Assembly: GCA_900472485.1 (NCBI GenBank)
Contig: UCII01000003.1
Coordinates: 27,338-91,337 of the forward strand
Length of the DNA stretch: 64,000 nt
Direction of reading: 5' to 3'
Origin: Hyphomicrobiales bacterium
GTDB taxonomy: Bacteria; Pseudomonadota; Alphaproteobacteria; Rhizobiales; Rhizobiaceae
Of the stretch, positions 27,840 through 36,477 are shown piece after piece; within the stretch, counting starts at the first letter, position 1; every line of letters begins with the position of its first letter. The translations under genes and the position numbers were made by a program. The notes below the pieces were generated by a model, which saw only the letters and a list, made by a program, of their open reading frames with translations, had not been told where the DNA came from and searched no databases.

Positions 27840-28132
27840 TGCCGGATCTCCTTGGCAAGCAGATGGGAGATATCCACCCCGATCACCTGCATTGTTTTTT
27901 GAAATGCATCCGACACCTTGGAGAAGGTGAAGGAGAGCTTGTCCTCATCCCAGGTCTTGGCGGCGGCCATGATGACCTGCACGCACAAGGTCCCGATCCT
28001 TTCGACGCCGGACGCATCGATCGCGACATTGCTGCCGCGCAACCCCATCAGCGTGCCGCGAAGGGCAGAGGCCTCGTTGAGGTCCAGCACCGCGGCCAGA
28101 CTGATTGTCTTTTCGCCTTTCCTGCTCGGCAT
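27836..28132 (-). CDS. cheS: STAS-like CheS/CheX protein of the che operon
   Basis: Small 98-residue protein with the STAS/anti-anti-sigma fold pattern: LAAVLDLNEASALRGTLMGLRGSNVAIDASGVERIGTLCVQVIMAAA. It occupies the position of S. meliloti cheS (called cheX in R. leguminosarum), whose product binds CheA and speeds the CheY1 phosphate-sink reaction. The start at 28132 is supported by AAGGA about 9 bases upstream. The usual STAS phosphorylatable Ser/Thr position is not certain. It couples to cheY1 through a four-base overlap. Confidence 0.85.
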   Translation of the reverse strand: MPSRKGEKTISLAAVLDLNEASALRGTLMGLRGSNVAIDASGVERIGTLCVQVIMAAAKTWDEDKLSFTFSKVSDAFQKTMQVIGVDISHLLAKEIRQ

Positions 28133-28194
28133 CGCTTCATTCCTTGTTGTCTGACATCGAGCCGATCGGCCCACATGTGCATGAAACTGAAAAA

Positions 28195-29859
28195 TCAAAA
28201 GGCATTGCGCTCAGCTCCCGATGCGGTCCTGCGAAGCGGGAAACCGAAATCGGTCATCTCGTCTTCATCCCGCGTGGTATTGAACTCATCACGAGCCGAA
28301 AGCTGTCGTTGCGGCGCGGACTTGACCGAAGCCGCATGGCGCCGCTCGCGTTCGATGCGGAACTCGCGAATGGTCCGGCCAAGTTCAACGACGACGGCAT
28401 GGAGATGATCGGCGCCTTCCTCGGAGCGGCTTGCCTCGTTGCCGGCGGCTGCCGCACGCTCGCTGTAGCCGCCAATATCTGATGCCAGCGCCTTGAGGCC
28501 GGTGAGCTGTTCGTCGCTCGCCGCAGCAATTCCGGAAATGGCGTCGTTGATATCGGTCACCTGGCTGACGATGCTGCCGATCGCTTCCTGGGTGCGGCCA
28601 ACCATCTGGACGCCCGCGTCCACCTGCGCCTTGGTGCCCGTCACCAGAACCTTGATCTCGCGTGCAGCATCGGCGGACCGCTGGGCAAGCGCGCGAACCT
28701 CCTGCGCGACGACGGCAAAGCCGCGGCCGCTATCACCGGCGCGGGCTGCCTCGATGCCGGCATTCAAGGCTAGAAGATTGGTCTGGAAAGCGATCTCATC
28801 GATGACGCCGATGATCTGGCCGATCTTTTCGGCTGACGTTTCGATATCGGCCATAGCGGAGATCGCCTGCCCGACGATCCTTCCGCTGTCTTCCGCTGCG
28901 ACGCGGGTCGATGCCGTCACGCGCTCGGCCGAGCGCGTATTGGCCGCATTGCCGCGCACCTGTTCAGCCAGTTCTGCAAGCTGCTTTGCGGAGGCCGCAA
29001 GTCCTCGCGACTGCTCGGACGATTTTTCAGCCAGGGATTTCGAGGCGCGGGAAATGGCGTCGCTCGTCGCTTCGGCCGCCTGTACACCACCGGACAGCGC
29101 CGAAAACTGCTGCTGGATGTCAGTGAGCGCCGCGTTCAAGGCTTCCGCAACCTCGGCATAGTCTTCGGGACAATCCATCGGCAGCCGGGTCGTCAGATCG
29201 CGAACGGCAAGGCCGTTGGCGAGATCGGCAATATAGGCCGCTGCCTCGGCGCGATCGCCAGCCCGCTGTTCGGCCAGCGCCCGCTGGTGACCGACCCGCA
29301 ATTCGTTGAAGCGTAGCGAAACGGCAATCTCGACATCGACCATGACGAGCCGCACGACCGATGTGACAAGTTCGCTCAGTTCACGGGCGCGACGCTTGGC
29401 TCCCGGAAGAATGGCACGGCTTCCCATATCCTCGAGAAGGCCAGCAAGGAGATGCTCCAGCACCACGCCATGGCCCGCAACTTGCCAGCGCGGATCGAGC
29501 CCCATCTTGCTTTCGCTGTCGGAGAGAACCTTGACGCGCTCGGCATAGAGGCTGTCGAAGCGCGCATCCGTCAGCACATCCCAGTGCGAGGACTGCAAAT
29601 CCTGGAGCCGTTCGAGCTGGCTTTCGCTGGTGAAATTGCGAGCGGCATCCGGGAAGGTCTGGAAGCGGTGGAAAAGATCGCGCAGACCGGCTTTGAGATG
29701 CGCCTCTAGCATTGGCCGGTGACGGCGCAAGGTTTCACATTGCCCGGCATCGAGACCAGCAAAACGCAAGCGGTCGCGAAGGCTGCCAGCCTGCGCCCTG
29801 CCTGCCTGATCTGACGGCGAATCCTGCGCCAAAATCGTCCCTGCCGAACTGCCGCGCAT
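28195..29859 (-). CDS. icpA: Cytoplasmic globin-coupled chemoreceptor IcpA
   Basis: Soluble methyl-accepting chemotaxis protein heading the che operon. It has 554 residues and no membrane segment: a protoglobin-type sensor (about 30-185), a HAMP-like helix pair (about 205-255) and a signalling domain (about 270-470) with hairpin tip [21 protein letters not shown]. In HemAT-type globin sensors the proximal haem ligand is the His of HxRIGLxPxW; the matching segment here is [10 protein letters not shown], giving Glu116. Haem binding is therefore doubtful. No CheR-binding C-terminal pentapeptide is present. The ATG at 29859 has no clear ribosome site. Named icpA by operon position and domain type. 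Confidence 0.9.
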   Translation of the reverse strand: MRGSSAGTILAQDSPSDQAGRAQAGSLRDRLRFAGLDAGQCETLRRHRPMLEAHLKAGLRDLFHRFQTFPDAARNFTSESQLERLQDLQSSHWDVLTDARFDSLYAERVKVLSDSESKMGLDPRWQVAGHGVVLEHLLAGLLEDMGSRAILPGAKRRARELSELVTSVVRLVMVDVEIAVSLRFNELRVGHQRALAEQRAGDRAEAAAYIADLANGLAVRDLTTRLPMDCPEDYAEVAEALNAALTDIQQQFSALSGGVQAAEATSDAISRASKSLAEKSSEQSRGLAASAKQLAELAEQVRGNAANTRSAERVTASTRVAAEDSGRIVGQAISAMADIETSAEKIGQIIGVIDEIAFQTNLLALNAGIEAARAGDSGRGFAVVAQEVRALAQRSADAAREIKVLVTGTKAQVDAGVQMVGRTQEAIGSIVSQVTDINDAISGIAAASDEQLTGLKALASDIGGYSERAAAAGNEASRSEEGADHLHAVVVELGRTIREFRIERERRHAASVKSAPQRQLSARDEFNTTRDEDEMTDFGFPLRRTASGAERNAF

Positions 29860-30281
29860 TCAAGCGCCGGCGAAACCGCTGATGATCCGCGCCAAGCGCA
29901 ATGAGGAGGCGAGAAAAGGCAGGCGCTGCCGTCGATCAGCTGATCGAGGCACCGAAGCTCGCTCGTTCATCAAAGTCTGTTGCGGACCTGTTTGATGAAA
30001 TGGATACCGGATCGGACCCGGTACGACGGGGCGGCTTCATGCCTGCTGAGAACGAGTCACAATTTTCCCATTCCGACGTTCAAGCTCAATATTTATGGTT
30101 AATTCCTTGCCCGAAGGTTAATGACGGAAGAAGGCGCGTCAGCTACTGACCTATACTAAATTAGCGATTACTTTCCGATATAGTTTATCTGGCCGGCAAA
30201 ACACAGATCGCAAGTCACGAGCAAGCTTCATCCCTTACTACCCAAGGGATAGACAGTTTCGATGTCGCTACGGAGAGAGCA
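29860..30281. promoter_or_regulatory. Upstream region of the che operon
   Basis: About 420 bp between the divergent icpA and the small ORF at 30282. It contains an AT-rich patch (about 30060-30200) with near-consensus -10 hexamers such as TATACT and TATAGT but no well-spaced -35. The plus-strand open frame at 29901-30149 has no ribosome site and is not called. VisNR/Rem-type regulation is expected from rhizobial biology but is not visible as a motif. Confidence 0.35.
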
Positions 30282-30395
30282 ATGATTGTTCTTGGTTTGA
30301 CTGCCTCGCTGATGGCCAGCCTGACGCTTGTGGCCTTCATGCTTCTGTCCCGCATCGAAGAGGCGCGCGGCAAAGCTACCCCTCGCATCCTCTAG
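30282..30395 (+). CDS. 37-residue single-pass membrane micro-protein
   Basis: A short frame of 37 codons plus stop begins ATG ATT GTT CTT and is preceded by a good ribosome site (CGGAGAGAGC). The product is one hydrophobic helix (about residues 2-23, VLGLTASLMASLTLVAFMLL) followed by a basic, polar tail (SRIEEARGKATPRIL), which predicts N-out/C-in single-pass topology. I know no named family. It stands alone between the che operon (divergent) and the ArnT-like glycosyltransferase 157 bp downstream. It is too short for routine gene callers. Confidence 0.6.
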   Translation: MIVLGLTASLMASLTLVAFMLLSRIEEARGKATPRIL

Positions 30396-30552
30396 GCAAG
30401 CTTTAACGAACGTCTGAGATCCAAAAATCGGACATATGGCACGTCGTGGCCACGATGCGAATGCTGCTGTTCTTACGGATGGCAAGGAGCTAGCTTTGGC
30501 CTCAATAGTTCCGTATTAAGCCTCACGATCAGGCACCGAGACCCATCTTTTA

Positions 30553-32073
30553 ATGCTCGACACGACCCATTCCCGAACAAACGCCCAGAAACTTTCGCTG
30601 GCGCTCGCCCTCGCGATCATCTTCGGAGTGACGCTCTGGCGCGTGCTTATGCTGCACTTCAACAGCACGGACCTCTTCGTCGACGAGGCGCAATATTGGT
30701 TCTGGGGCCAGAATCTGGATTTCGGCTATTATTCCAAGCCACCGATGATTGCCTGGGTCATCCGCTTCTTCAATGCGATCTCCGGCTCGGATTCGACTTT
30801 CTGGATCCGCATATCGGCGCCGCTCTTCCATCTCGCCACCGCCCTGATGCTGATGTGCACGACGCGGCGGCTGATCGACGACGAGACCGGACGAGAGATC
30901 GCGCCCTGGGTCGGCGTCATCTTCATCACGCTGCCGGCTGCCTCGCTTTCCGCCGTTCTGGTATCGACCGACACGATCCAGATCCTGTTCGTGACCATCG
31001 CCATCTGGGCCTTTATCGGCCTGACCAGGCGCTCCTCGGTGCTGGAAGCCGTCATCCTCGGCGCCAGCCTCGGTTGCGCCTTCCTGACGAAATATTCCGT
31101 GCTCTTCCTTCTGCCCGGTGTGGGCATTGCCATGCTGACGATGCGTTCGGCGCGGATCGCCTGGCGGGATGTGGCCATTGCCGCCATTGTCGGCGCCATC
31201 GTCGTTTCCCCCAATCTCTGGTGGAATCTCACCCATGATGCGGCGACCATAAAGCACACCGAAAACATTGCCCAATGGAGCAAGAGCGGCGGCGGCAACG
31301 GTCTGCTGAAGCACATACTCAACGGGCTCAGCTTTTTCGGCGCCCAGTTCGGCGTGGTCGGGCCGGTCGTCTTCTACGCGCTTTTGTGGGCGACGTGGCG
31401 ACTGGTCCGTGGACAGAGCGACGACCGGGAAAAGCTGCTGTTCTGGCTGTCTGTGCCTGTCGTGGCGCTGATCACGCTGCAAGCCCTTCTCGCCAAGGCC
31501 TATGCCAACTGGGCCGTCTCGGCCTATGCCGCCGGCACCATTCTTGCCGTCTGGTTGCTCTATCGGCTGACGAAAAAGGGGCTGAGCACCTCGCTGATCA
31601 TCGGCGCCGTCGTCGCCGTCGTGATCCCGGTACTGACGGTCTTCGCCTATGACATCAAGCTGCCGAACGGCGATCTCGTCATGAAGCGCTATGTCGGCCG
31701 CAGCGTCATCAGTGAGGAAATAGCCAATATCGCCGCGGAGGGGAAACTGACTGAAATCGTTGCCCAGGACCGCGATATTCTCGCCGATCTCTACTACACG
31801 CTGAAAGGCAAGCCGTTCCGCATCTATGCCCGTCCTTTCGGTGGCTTCCCCCACAACTATTATGAGCAGGATTTTTCCCTGCCGGCCAGCGTGACCGGTC
31901 CGGTCTTGTTCGTCGACAACGATCCGATCGATTGCCCGGAAGGCCAGGCCGAGCTCCTGAAGAGTTGGTCGCCGCCCTATGGCGAGATGAAGGGCAAGAC
32001 GCTCTATGCCTATCGCGTCCCGGCATCCTGCCTGGCGCCCAAACCGTCAGTAACGGGTGCGACGGAAAATTAA
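30553..32073 (+). CDS. ArnT/PMT-like membrane glycosyltransferase (GT83 type)
   Basis: Polytopic inner-membrane glycosyltransferase that would use a polyprenyl-phosphate sugar as donor. Its 506 residues have about 10-12 hydrophobic segments and the catalytic periplasmic loop motif DEAQYWFWGQNLDFGYYSKPP (acidic pair at 44-45), then a soluble C-terminal region from about 370. Relatives include ArnT, which modifies lipid A, and the rhizobial Rgt galacturonosyltransferases; I cannot tell the acceptor. The start at 30553 has only weak GAGA upstream. The gene stands alone. Confidence 0.85.
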   Translation: MLDTTHSRTNAQKLSLALALAIIFGVTLWRVLMLHFNSTDLFVDEAQYWFWGQNLDFGYYSKPPMIAWVIRFFNAISGSDSTFWIRISAPLFHLATALMLMCTTRRLIDDETGREIAPWVGVIFITLPAASLSAVLVSTDTIQILFVTIAIWAFIGLTRRSSVLEAVILGASLGCAFLTKYSVLFLLPGVGIAMLTMRSARIAWRDVAIAAIVGAIVVSPNLWWNLTHDAATIKHTENIAQWSKSGGGNGLLKHILNGLSFFGAQFGVVGPVVFYALLWATWRLVRGQSDDREKLLFWLSVPVVALITLQALLAKAYANWAVSAYAAGTILAVWLLYRLTKKGLSTSLIIGAVVAVVIPVLTVFAYDIKLPNGDLVMKRYVGRSVISEEIANIAAEGKLTEIVAQDRDILADLYYTLKGKPFRIYARPFGGFPHNYYEQDFSLPASVTGPVLFVDNDPIDCPEGQAELLKSWSPPYGEMKGKTLYAYRVPASCLAPKPSVTGATEN

Positions 32074-32168
32074 GAAATCGAACCGGGACTGTTGACCGGC
32101 TCGTGCAACTGCATCATGACAGGCGGTTACTAGGAAGACGCTAGGCGTCCTGTTATCATGGCCGAACC

Positions 32169-32186
32169 GCCGGAGTTCGCTCCGGC
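32169..32186. other. UUCG-tetraloop hairpin after glycosyltransferase gene
   Basis: GCCGGAG-TTCG-CTCCGGC forms a perfect 7-bp stem with the very stable UUCG loop, about 95 bases after the glycosyltransferase stop and 25 before the next frame. There is no T-run, so it may be a 3'-end stabiliser or part of a weak terminator. Confidence 0.4.
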
Positions 32187-32211
32187 AAAGGAATGAAGGC
32201 ATTTTGGACCG

Positions 32212-32631
32212 TTGAACCCGCTCGAATTCGGCGCCGCCGACAGCGAAGATAGAGACGACAGGACGCACCGCGCCGGAGCGCGCGTGATCGCCTCGCTGTT
32301 CGTCGCGTTCTTCGCCTATATCGGATTGGCGCTTGGCGGCGGCATCAACCTTGCCGCGCGCGCCGATGCAGACGCGCTCTCCTCGGGCAAGGACAGTCAG
32401 CCTCTCTATCTATCTCTGCGTGATCCGGTGCGCGGCATCGTCGTTGCCGATCGGCTAGTGACGACGAAGGCCACATGGCACGACATAGGGCCTGCAACGC
32501 TTGCTGCCCTCCCTACCCTCGGATATCCGGCAACCTCGTGGCAATCGAACCGCCCGAACGATGCCGCACGGCTCGAATCCCTGGCGTTTCGCGCCTATCT
32601 CGCGCGTGCACCTCCTGGCGCGCTTGCCTAA
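32212..32631 (+). CDS. Small hypothetical membrane-anchored protein
   Basis: A 139-residue frame with the high third-position GC of its neighbours. It has a charged N-terminus, one hydrophobic segment (about 26-47, VIASLFVAFFAYIGLALGGG) and a soluble tail. The start is uncertain: TTG at 32212 lacks a good ribosome site, and GTG at 32284 would begin directly at the hydrophobic segment and look like a signal peptide. No family is recognised. It precedes secDF by 93 bp on the same strand. It could be a non-coding open frame. Confidence 0.4.
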   Translation: MNPLEFGAADSEDRDDRTHRAGARVIASLFVAFFAYIGLALGGGINLAARADADALSSGKDSQPLYLSLRDPVRGIVVADRLVTTKATWHDIGPATLAALPTLGYPATSWQSNRPNDAARLESLAFRAYLARAPPGALA

Positions 32632-32724
32632 GCGTTTGGCGCAGACGCGCTGCATTTCCAACACGACCTCAAGTCCGCCTGCGGCCAGACCGTCGGCATA
32701 AGCCTATTTTCAAGGATAATACCC

Positions 32725-35283
32725 ATGCGTACCTCACCATGGCTCGTGGCACTCTATACGGTGATCATCGTCATTGGCTTTCTGATCGCCCTGCCGAACG
32801 CGCTGCCGCCGTCGGTTCTCAGCAAGATCCCATCCTGGCTGCCGCATAGCCAGGTTTCGCTCGGCCTCGACCTTCGCGGCGGTTCCTATCTCGTTCTCGA
32901 AGTCGACGAGAAGGATTTGACAAACGGCCGGCTGCAATCGCTGCAGCAGGACGCACGCCGCGTGCTGCGCGACAAGAACATCCAGGTCCGCTCGGTCGTT
33001 CGCAACGGCGACCAGATCGTCGTGACGCTCAACGATGCCTCGCAGAGCGGTGATGCGGTGACGCAGCTGCAGACGCTGGCCAATACGATCACGTCGGGCC
33101 TCTCGGCCGGCCAGTCGGATCTCAGCATCAAGCCGAACGGCGCGACCATCGCAATGTCCTTCTCGCAGGCAGGCATTTCGGCCAACGTCGATTCCGCCGT
33201 CCAGCAGAGCCTTGAAGTCATCCGCAAGCGCGTCGACCAGGTGGGCGTCGCCGAGCCGACCATCCAGCGCGTTGGTCCGAACCGCGTTCTCGTCCAGTTA
33301 CCGGGCGCACAGGATCCGTCGCACCTGCGTGAACTTCTCGGCTCGACCGCGAAGATGTCCTTCCACCTGCTCGCCGATAACGTCGATCCAAACAATCCCG
33401 GCCCCGGCGTCACCATCATGAAGGACGAGCAGGGCAACAGCTATCCGGTTCTCGACCGCATCGAACTGTCTGGCGACCGCCTAACGGATGCCCGCGTCAG
33501 CTTCGATCCGAATACGCACGAGCCGCTCGTCACCTTCCGCTTCGACAGCGCCGGCGCCAACCGCTTTGCCGAAATCACCCGCGAAAATGTCGGCAAGCCC
33601 TTTGCTATCGTTCTCGATAACAAGGTTCTGAGCGCGCCGAATATCCGCGAGCCTATCACCGGCGGTTCGGGCCAGATCTCCGGCAACTTCACCGCAGACA
33701 GCGCCACTACGCTTGCAGCCTTGCTGCGCGCCGGCGCTTTGCCCGCCAAGCTCACCGTCATCGAAGAGCGTACCGTCGGCGCCGACCTCGGCAGCGACGC
33801 CATCCAGAAGGGCATCTATAGCGGCCTGGTCGGCTTCGTCCTGGTTGCCGCCTTCATCTTCGTGCTCTACGGCGCCTGGGGAATTCTCGCGAACGTTGCC
33901 CTGCTCATCCACACGGTCCTGACCTTCTCGGCCCTGACGCTTGTCGGCGCCACGCTGACGCTGCCCGGCATCGCCGGCGTCGTCCTCGGCATCGGCCTTG
34001 CGGTTGATGCCAACGTTCTCATCAACGAGCGCATCCGCGAAGAGACCCGCAAGGGCCGCGGCGCCTTCGCCGCCATCGATAACGGCTTCCGGAAGGCTTA
34101 TTCGACGATCATCGACGGCAACATGACGGCCCTGATCGCCGCCGCCATCCTGTTCTACTTCGGCTCCGGCCCGGTTCGCGGCTTTGCCGTGACCATGGGT
34201 CTCGGCCTCATCATCTCGATGTTCACCTCCGTCGCCTTCGTGCGCGTCGTGATGATCGCCATTACCCGCCGCCGCAAGCTGAAGGTGATCAACATCAGGC
34301 CGCTGATCCCCTTCAGCCCCTACGACAAGCATATCCAGTTCATGAAGGCCCGCTTCTTCGGCATCACCGTCTCGGCGATCCTGTCGATCGCCTCGGTGGT
34401 CCTGTTCGTCCATCCGGGCCTCAACTACGGCGTCGATTTCCGCGGCGGCATCCAGATGTCGGTCAAGACCAAGGACGCGGCCGATCTGTCTACGTTCCGC
34501 GAGGGCTTGAACACGCTCGGCCTCGGCGAAATCGCACTGCAATCCTTCGGCGACAACAACAGCCTCCTTGTCCGCGCCCAGCGCCAGGACGGTGGCGAAG
34601 AGGCGCAGACAGCCGCGGTGACCAAGCTCAAGGCGGAAATCATCAAGATCGATCCAAGCGCGACCATCGAAGGCACCGATGTCATCGGTCCGAAGGTCTC
34701 GGGCGAGCTTGCCTGGGCCGGCATCCTGTCGGTCGTGATCGCCAGCCTGGCGATGCTCGTCTACATCTGGGTGCGGTTCGAATGGCCGTTCGCGGTCGGC
34801 GCCATCGTCACGCTGGTGCTCGACGTCACCAAGGCAATCGGCTTCTTCGCGATCACCGGCCTCGATTTCAACCTGACGGCCATCGCCGCGATCCTGACGC
34901 TTGTGGGATATTCGGTGAACGACAAGGTCGTGGTCTATGACCGCATGCGTGAAAACATGCGGCTCTACAAGTCGATGCCGCTGCGAGATATCATCGACAA
35001 GTCGATCAACGAGACCCTGGCGCGAAGCCTCTACACCAACGCCACCGCCTTCCTGGCGCTGGTGCCGATGGCGATCTGGGGCGGCAGCGCCGTCTCCAGC
35101 TTCGCGATCCCGATGGTGTTCGGTATCCTCGTTGCAGGCGCCTCGTCGGTCTTCATTGCCGCACCGATCCTGCTGTTCCTCGGCGACTGGCGTCGCCGTC
35201 ATGCCAAGCCGGTCGCCAATGACACGGCACCGGCAGACGGCAAGTCCGGCAAGGACAACAAGCAGATTCCTGCTGCGGAATAA
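32725..35283 (+). CDS. secDF: Fused protein-export membrane proteins SecD-SecF
   Basis: Auxiliary Sec translocon component that uses the proton gradient to pull exported proteins through SecYEG. Its 852 residues hold SecD (about 1-525: segment 1, the periplasmic P1 region starting GLDLRGGSYLVLEVD, then five segments around GAWGILANVALLIHTVLTF) followed by SecF (about 535-835: GLNYGVDFRGGIQMSV, six segments, VGYSVNDKVVVYDRMRENMR). SecD and SecF are separate genes in E. coli; fusion is a known variant. The start has AAGGAT upstream. Expressed alone, ending at the hairpin shared with the convergent gene. Confidence 0.96.
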   Translation: MRTSPWLVALYTVIIVIGFLIALPNALPPSVLSKIPSWLPHSQVSLGLDLRGGSYLVLEVDEKDLTNGRLQSLQQDARRVLRDKNIQVRSVVRNGDQIVVTLNDASQSGDAVTQLQTLANTITSGLSAGQSDLSIKPNGATIAMSFSQAGISANVDSAVQQSLEVIRKRVDQVGVAEPTIQRVGPNRVLVQLPGAQDPSHLRELLGSTAKMSFHLLADNVDPNNPGPGVTIMKDEQGNSYPVLDRIELSGDRLTDARVSFDPNTHEPLVTFRFDSAGANRFAEITRENVGKPFAIVLDNKVLSAPNIREPITGGSGQISGNFTADSATTLAALLRAGALPAKLTVIEERTVGADLGSDAIQKGIYSGLVGFVLVAAFIFVLYGAWGILANVALLIHTVLTFSALTLVGATLTLPGIAGVVLGIGLAVDANVLINERIREETRKGRGAFAAIDNGFRKAYSTIIDGNMTALIAAAILFYFGSGPVRGFAVTMGLGLIISMFTSVAFVRVVMIAITRRRKLKVINIRPLIPFSPYDKHIQFMKARFFGITVSAILSIASVVLFVHPGLNYGVDFRGGIQMSVKTKDAADLSTFREGLNTLGLGEIALQSFGDNNSLLVRAQRQDGGEEAQTAAVTKLKAEIIKIDPSATIEGTDVIGPKVSGELAWAGILSVVIASLAMLVYIWVRFEWPFAVGAIVTLVLDVTKAIGFFAITGLDFNLTAIAAILTLVGYSVNDKVVVYDRMRENMRLYKSMPLRDIIDKSINETLARSLYTNATAFLALVPMAIWGGSAVSSFAIPMVFGILVAGASSVFIAAPILLFLGDWRRRHAKPVANDTAPADGKSGKDNKQIPAAE

Positions 35284-35284
35284 G

Positions 35285-35319
35285 CAAAAAAGGGACATGC
35301 CCGGCTTTCGGGCATGTCC
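35285..35319 (-). terminator. Intrinsic terminator of the SMP-30 gene
   Basis: A perfect 11-bp stem (GGACATGCCCG, 35293-35303, with 35309-35319; 5-base loop) is followed on the minus strand by six T, directly after the stop at 35330. secDF converges on it and probably uses the same hairpin. Confidence 0.85.
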
Positions 35320-35329
35320 GCCGGCCGCG

Positions 35330-36205
35330 TTACGAGATCGACGGGATATGCAAAGGCAAGCCCGGACGCGGCGCCGTAATCTTTTCCACGACACCGTTTT
35401 CCTGCTCACTGACGAGCAGATGTTTGCGGTCGACGGTAAAGGCTATATTGGCTGGCCGTGTGCCGTCCGTGCGGATATGGCCGGCCATTTTTCCCTCCGC
35501 GTCCACCATGGAAATTTCACCCAGACCGTACATGGCGCAATAAAGCATGCCGCTGCGATCAAAGGCGAGGCCCGCTGGCCCGCGCAGCGCATTGATGGCG
35601 GGTGATGTCATCGACTGGACAAACATTTCCTGCCTGCCGCCAACGACCTGCCGATAAATTTTTCCGGTCAACGTTTCACTATAATAGAGCAATCCGTCGG
35701 CACCGAAGGCAACGCCGCTCGCAAAGAGCAGGCCGGCTGCCAAGACCCGGATAACCCGGCCCTCGGCCGGATCGATCTGATAGACGCAGCCATTATAAGC
35801 CGCCTTGAAGAAATCGGGATGGATGTGGCCGCCTTCGAGAAGATTGGCAAGGCGGATGCCAGAATCGGTCATGTAAAGCAGGCCGTCAGGTCCGAAGGCG
35901 AGTGCATTCGGATGGAGGAATGGACCATCCGCGCTACCCTCGATGACTTGCAGGACGCGGCCTTGCGCCGATAATCTCACAAGGGAATTTTCCGGGCCGT
36001 TGGCTACCCAGAAACATCCGTCACCATCGACCGCAACCCCCATCGGCCGGCCGCCGACCCGGCAAAGTTCCTGCGGTACGCCGCTTGTGTCGAAAAGTTT
36101 CAGACTGCGGCGACTGGCATCCATTTCCACGACCGCAAGGCGGCCGCCCGGCAAAGCCACGAGGCCGCTAGGCAGACGCAGCCCGGTGGCAATCGTTTCG
36201 TTCAT
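35330..36205 (-). CDS. SMP-30/gluconolactonase-like beta-propeller protein
   Basis: Predicted soluble six-bladed beta-propeller of the SMP-30/gluconolactonase/LRE family, which contains calcium-dependent lactonases. Its 291 residues show repeated blade motifs (GVAVDGDGCFWVAN, ALAFGPDGLLYMTDSG, GVAFGADGLLYYSET, GLAFDRSGMLYCAMYG). The metal ligands expected are a Glu near the N-terminus and Asn/Asp in later blades; I can see candidates (PNALAFG, PAGLAFD) but cannot fix them. There is no signal peptide. It stands alone between secDF (convergent) and the helicase (divergent). The substrate is unknown. Confidence 0.82.
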   Translation of the reverse strand: MNETIATGLRLPSGLVALPGGRLAVVEMDASRRSLKLFDTSGVPQELCRVGGRPMGVAVDGDGCFWVANGPENSLVRLSAQGRVLQVIEGSADGPFLHPNALAFGPDGLLYMTDSGIRLANLLEGGHIHPDFFKAAYNGCVYQIDPAEGRVIRVLAAGLLFASGVAFGADGLLYYSETLTGKIYRQVVGGRQEMFVQSMTSPAINALRGPAGLAFDRSGMLYCAMYGLGEISMVDAEGKMAGHIRTDGTRPANIAFTVDRKHLLVSEQENGVVEKITAPRPGLPLHIPSIS

Positions 36206-36477
36206 GTTTTGAAACCTTCATTCTACGCATTACGAAGCCCCAAAAACTCAAAATACTGCGCCGTGATGATACATAAGCATGAAGCAGTTTCTTTTCGAGC
36301 CAAACGAGTGCAAATCCCTGCAAGATTCTTGCGCCCGAGGTCACATCCGCGTGCAGGCCCAGCTATCTTGACAGGCTTTGGCGATTCGGAACATCCATAG
36401 AACGTCCCTATATTTTCGCGCTTGCGATTCGCCGCATAACGCGCTCCGCCTGCCGCCGGAGGTATTCAGGAGAGTTG

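Noticed and set aside
29901..30149. Plus-strand frame of 82 codons upstream of icpA
   Set aside because: No ribosome site, no conserved-looking pattern, and it lies in the probable promoter region of the che operon.
33481..35409. Minus-strand 642-codon frame opposite secDF
   Set aside because: Asp/Arg/His/Gly-rich low-information composition typical of antisense to GC-rich genes; the plus-strand SecDF fusion explains the region.
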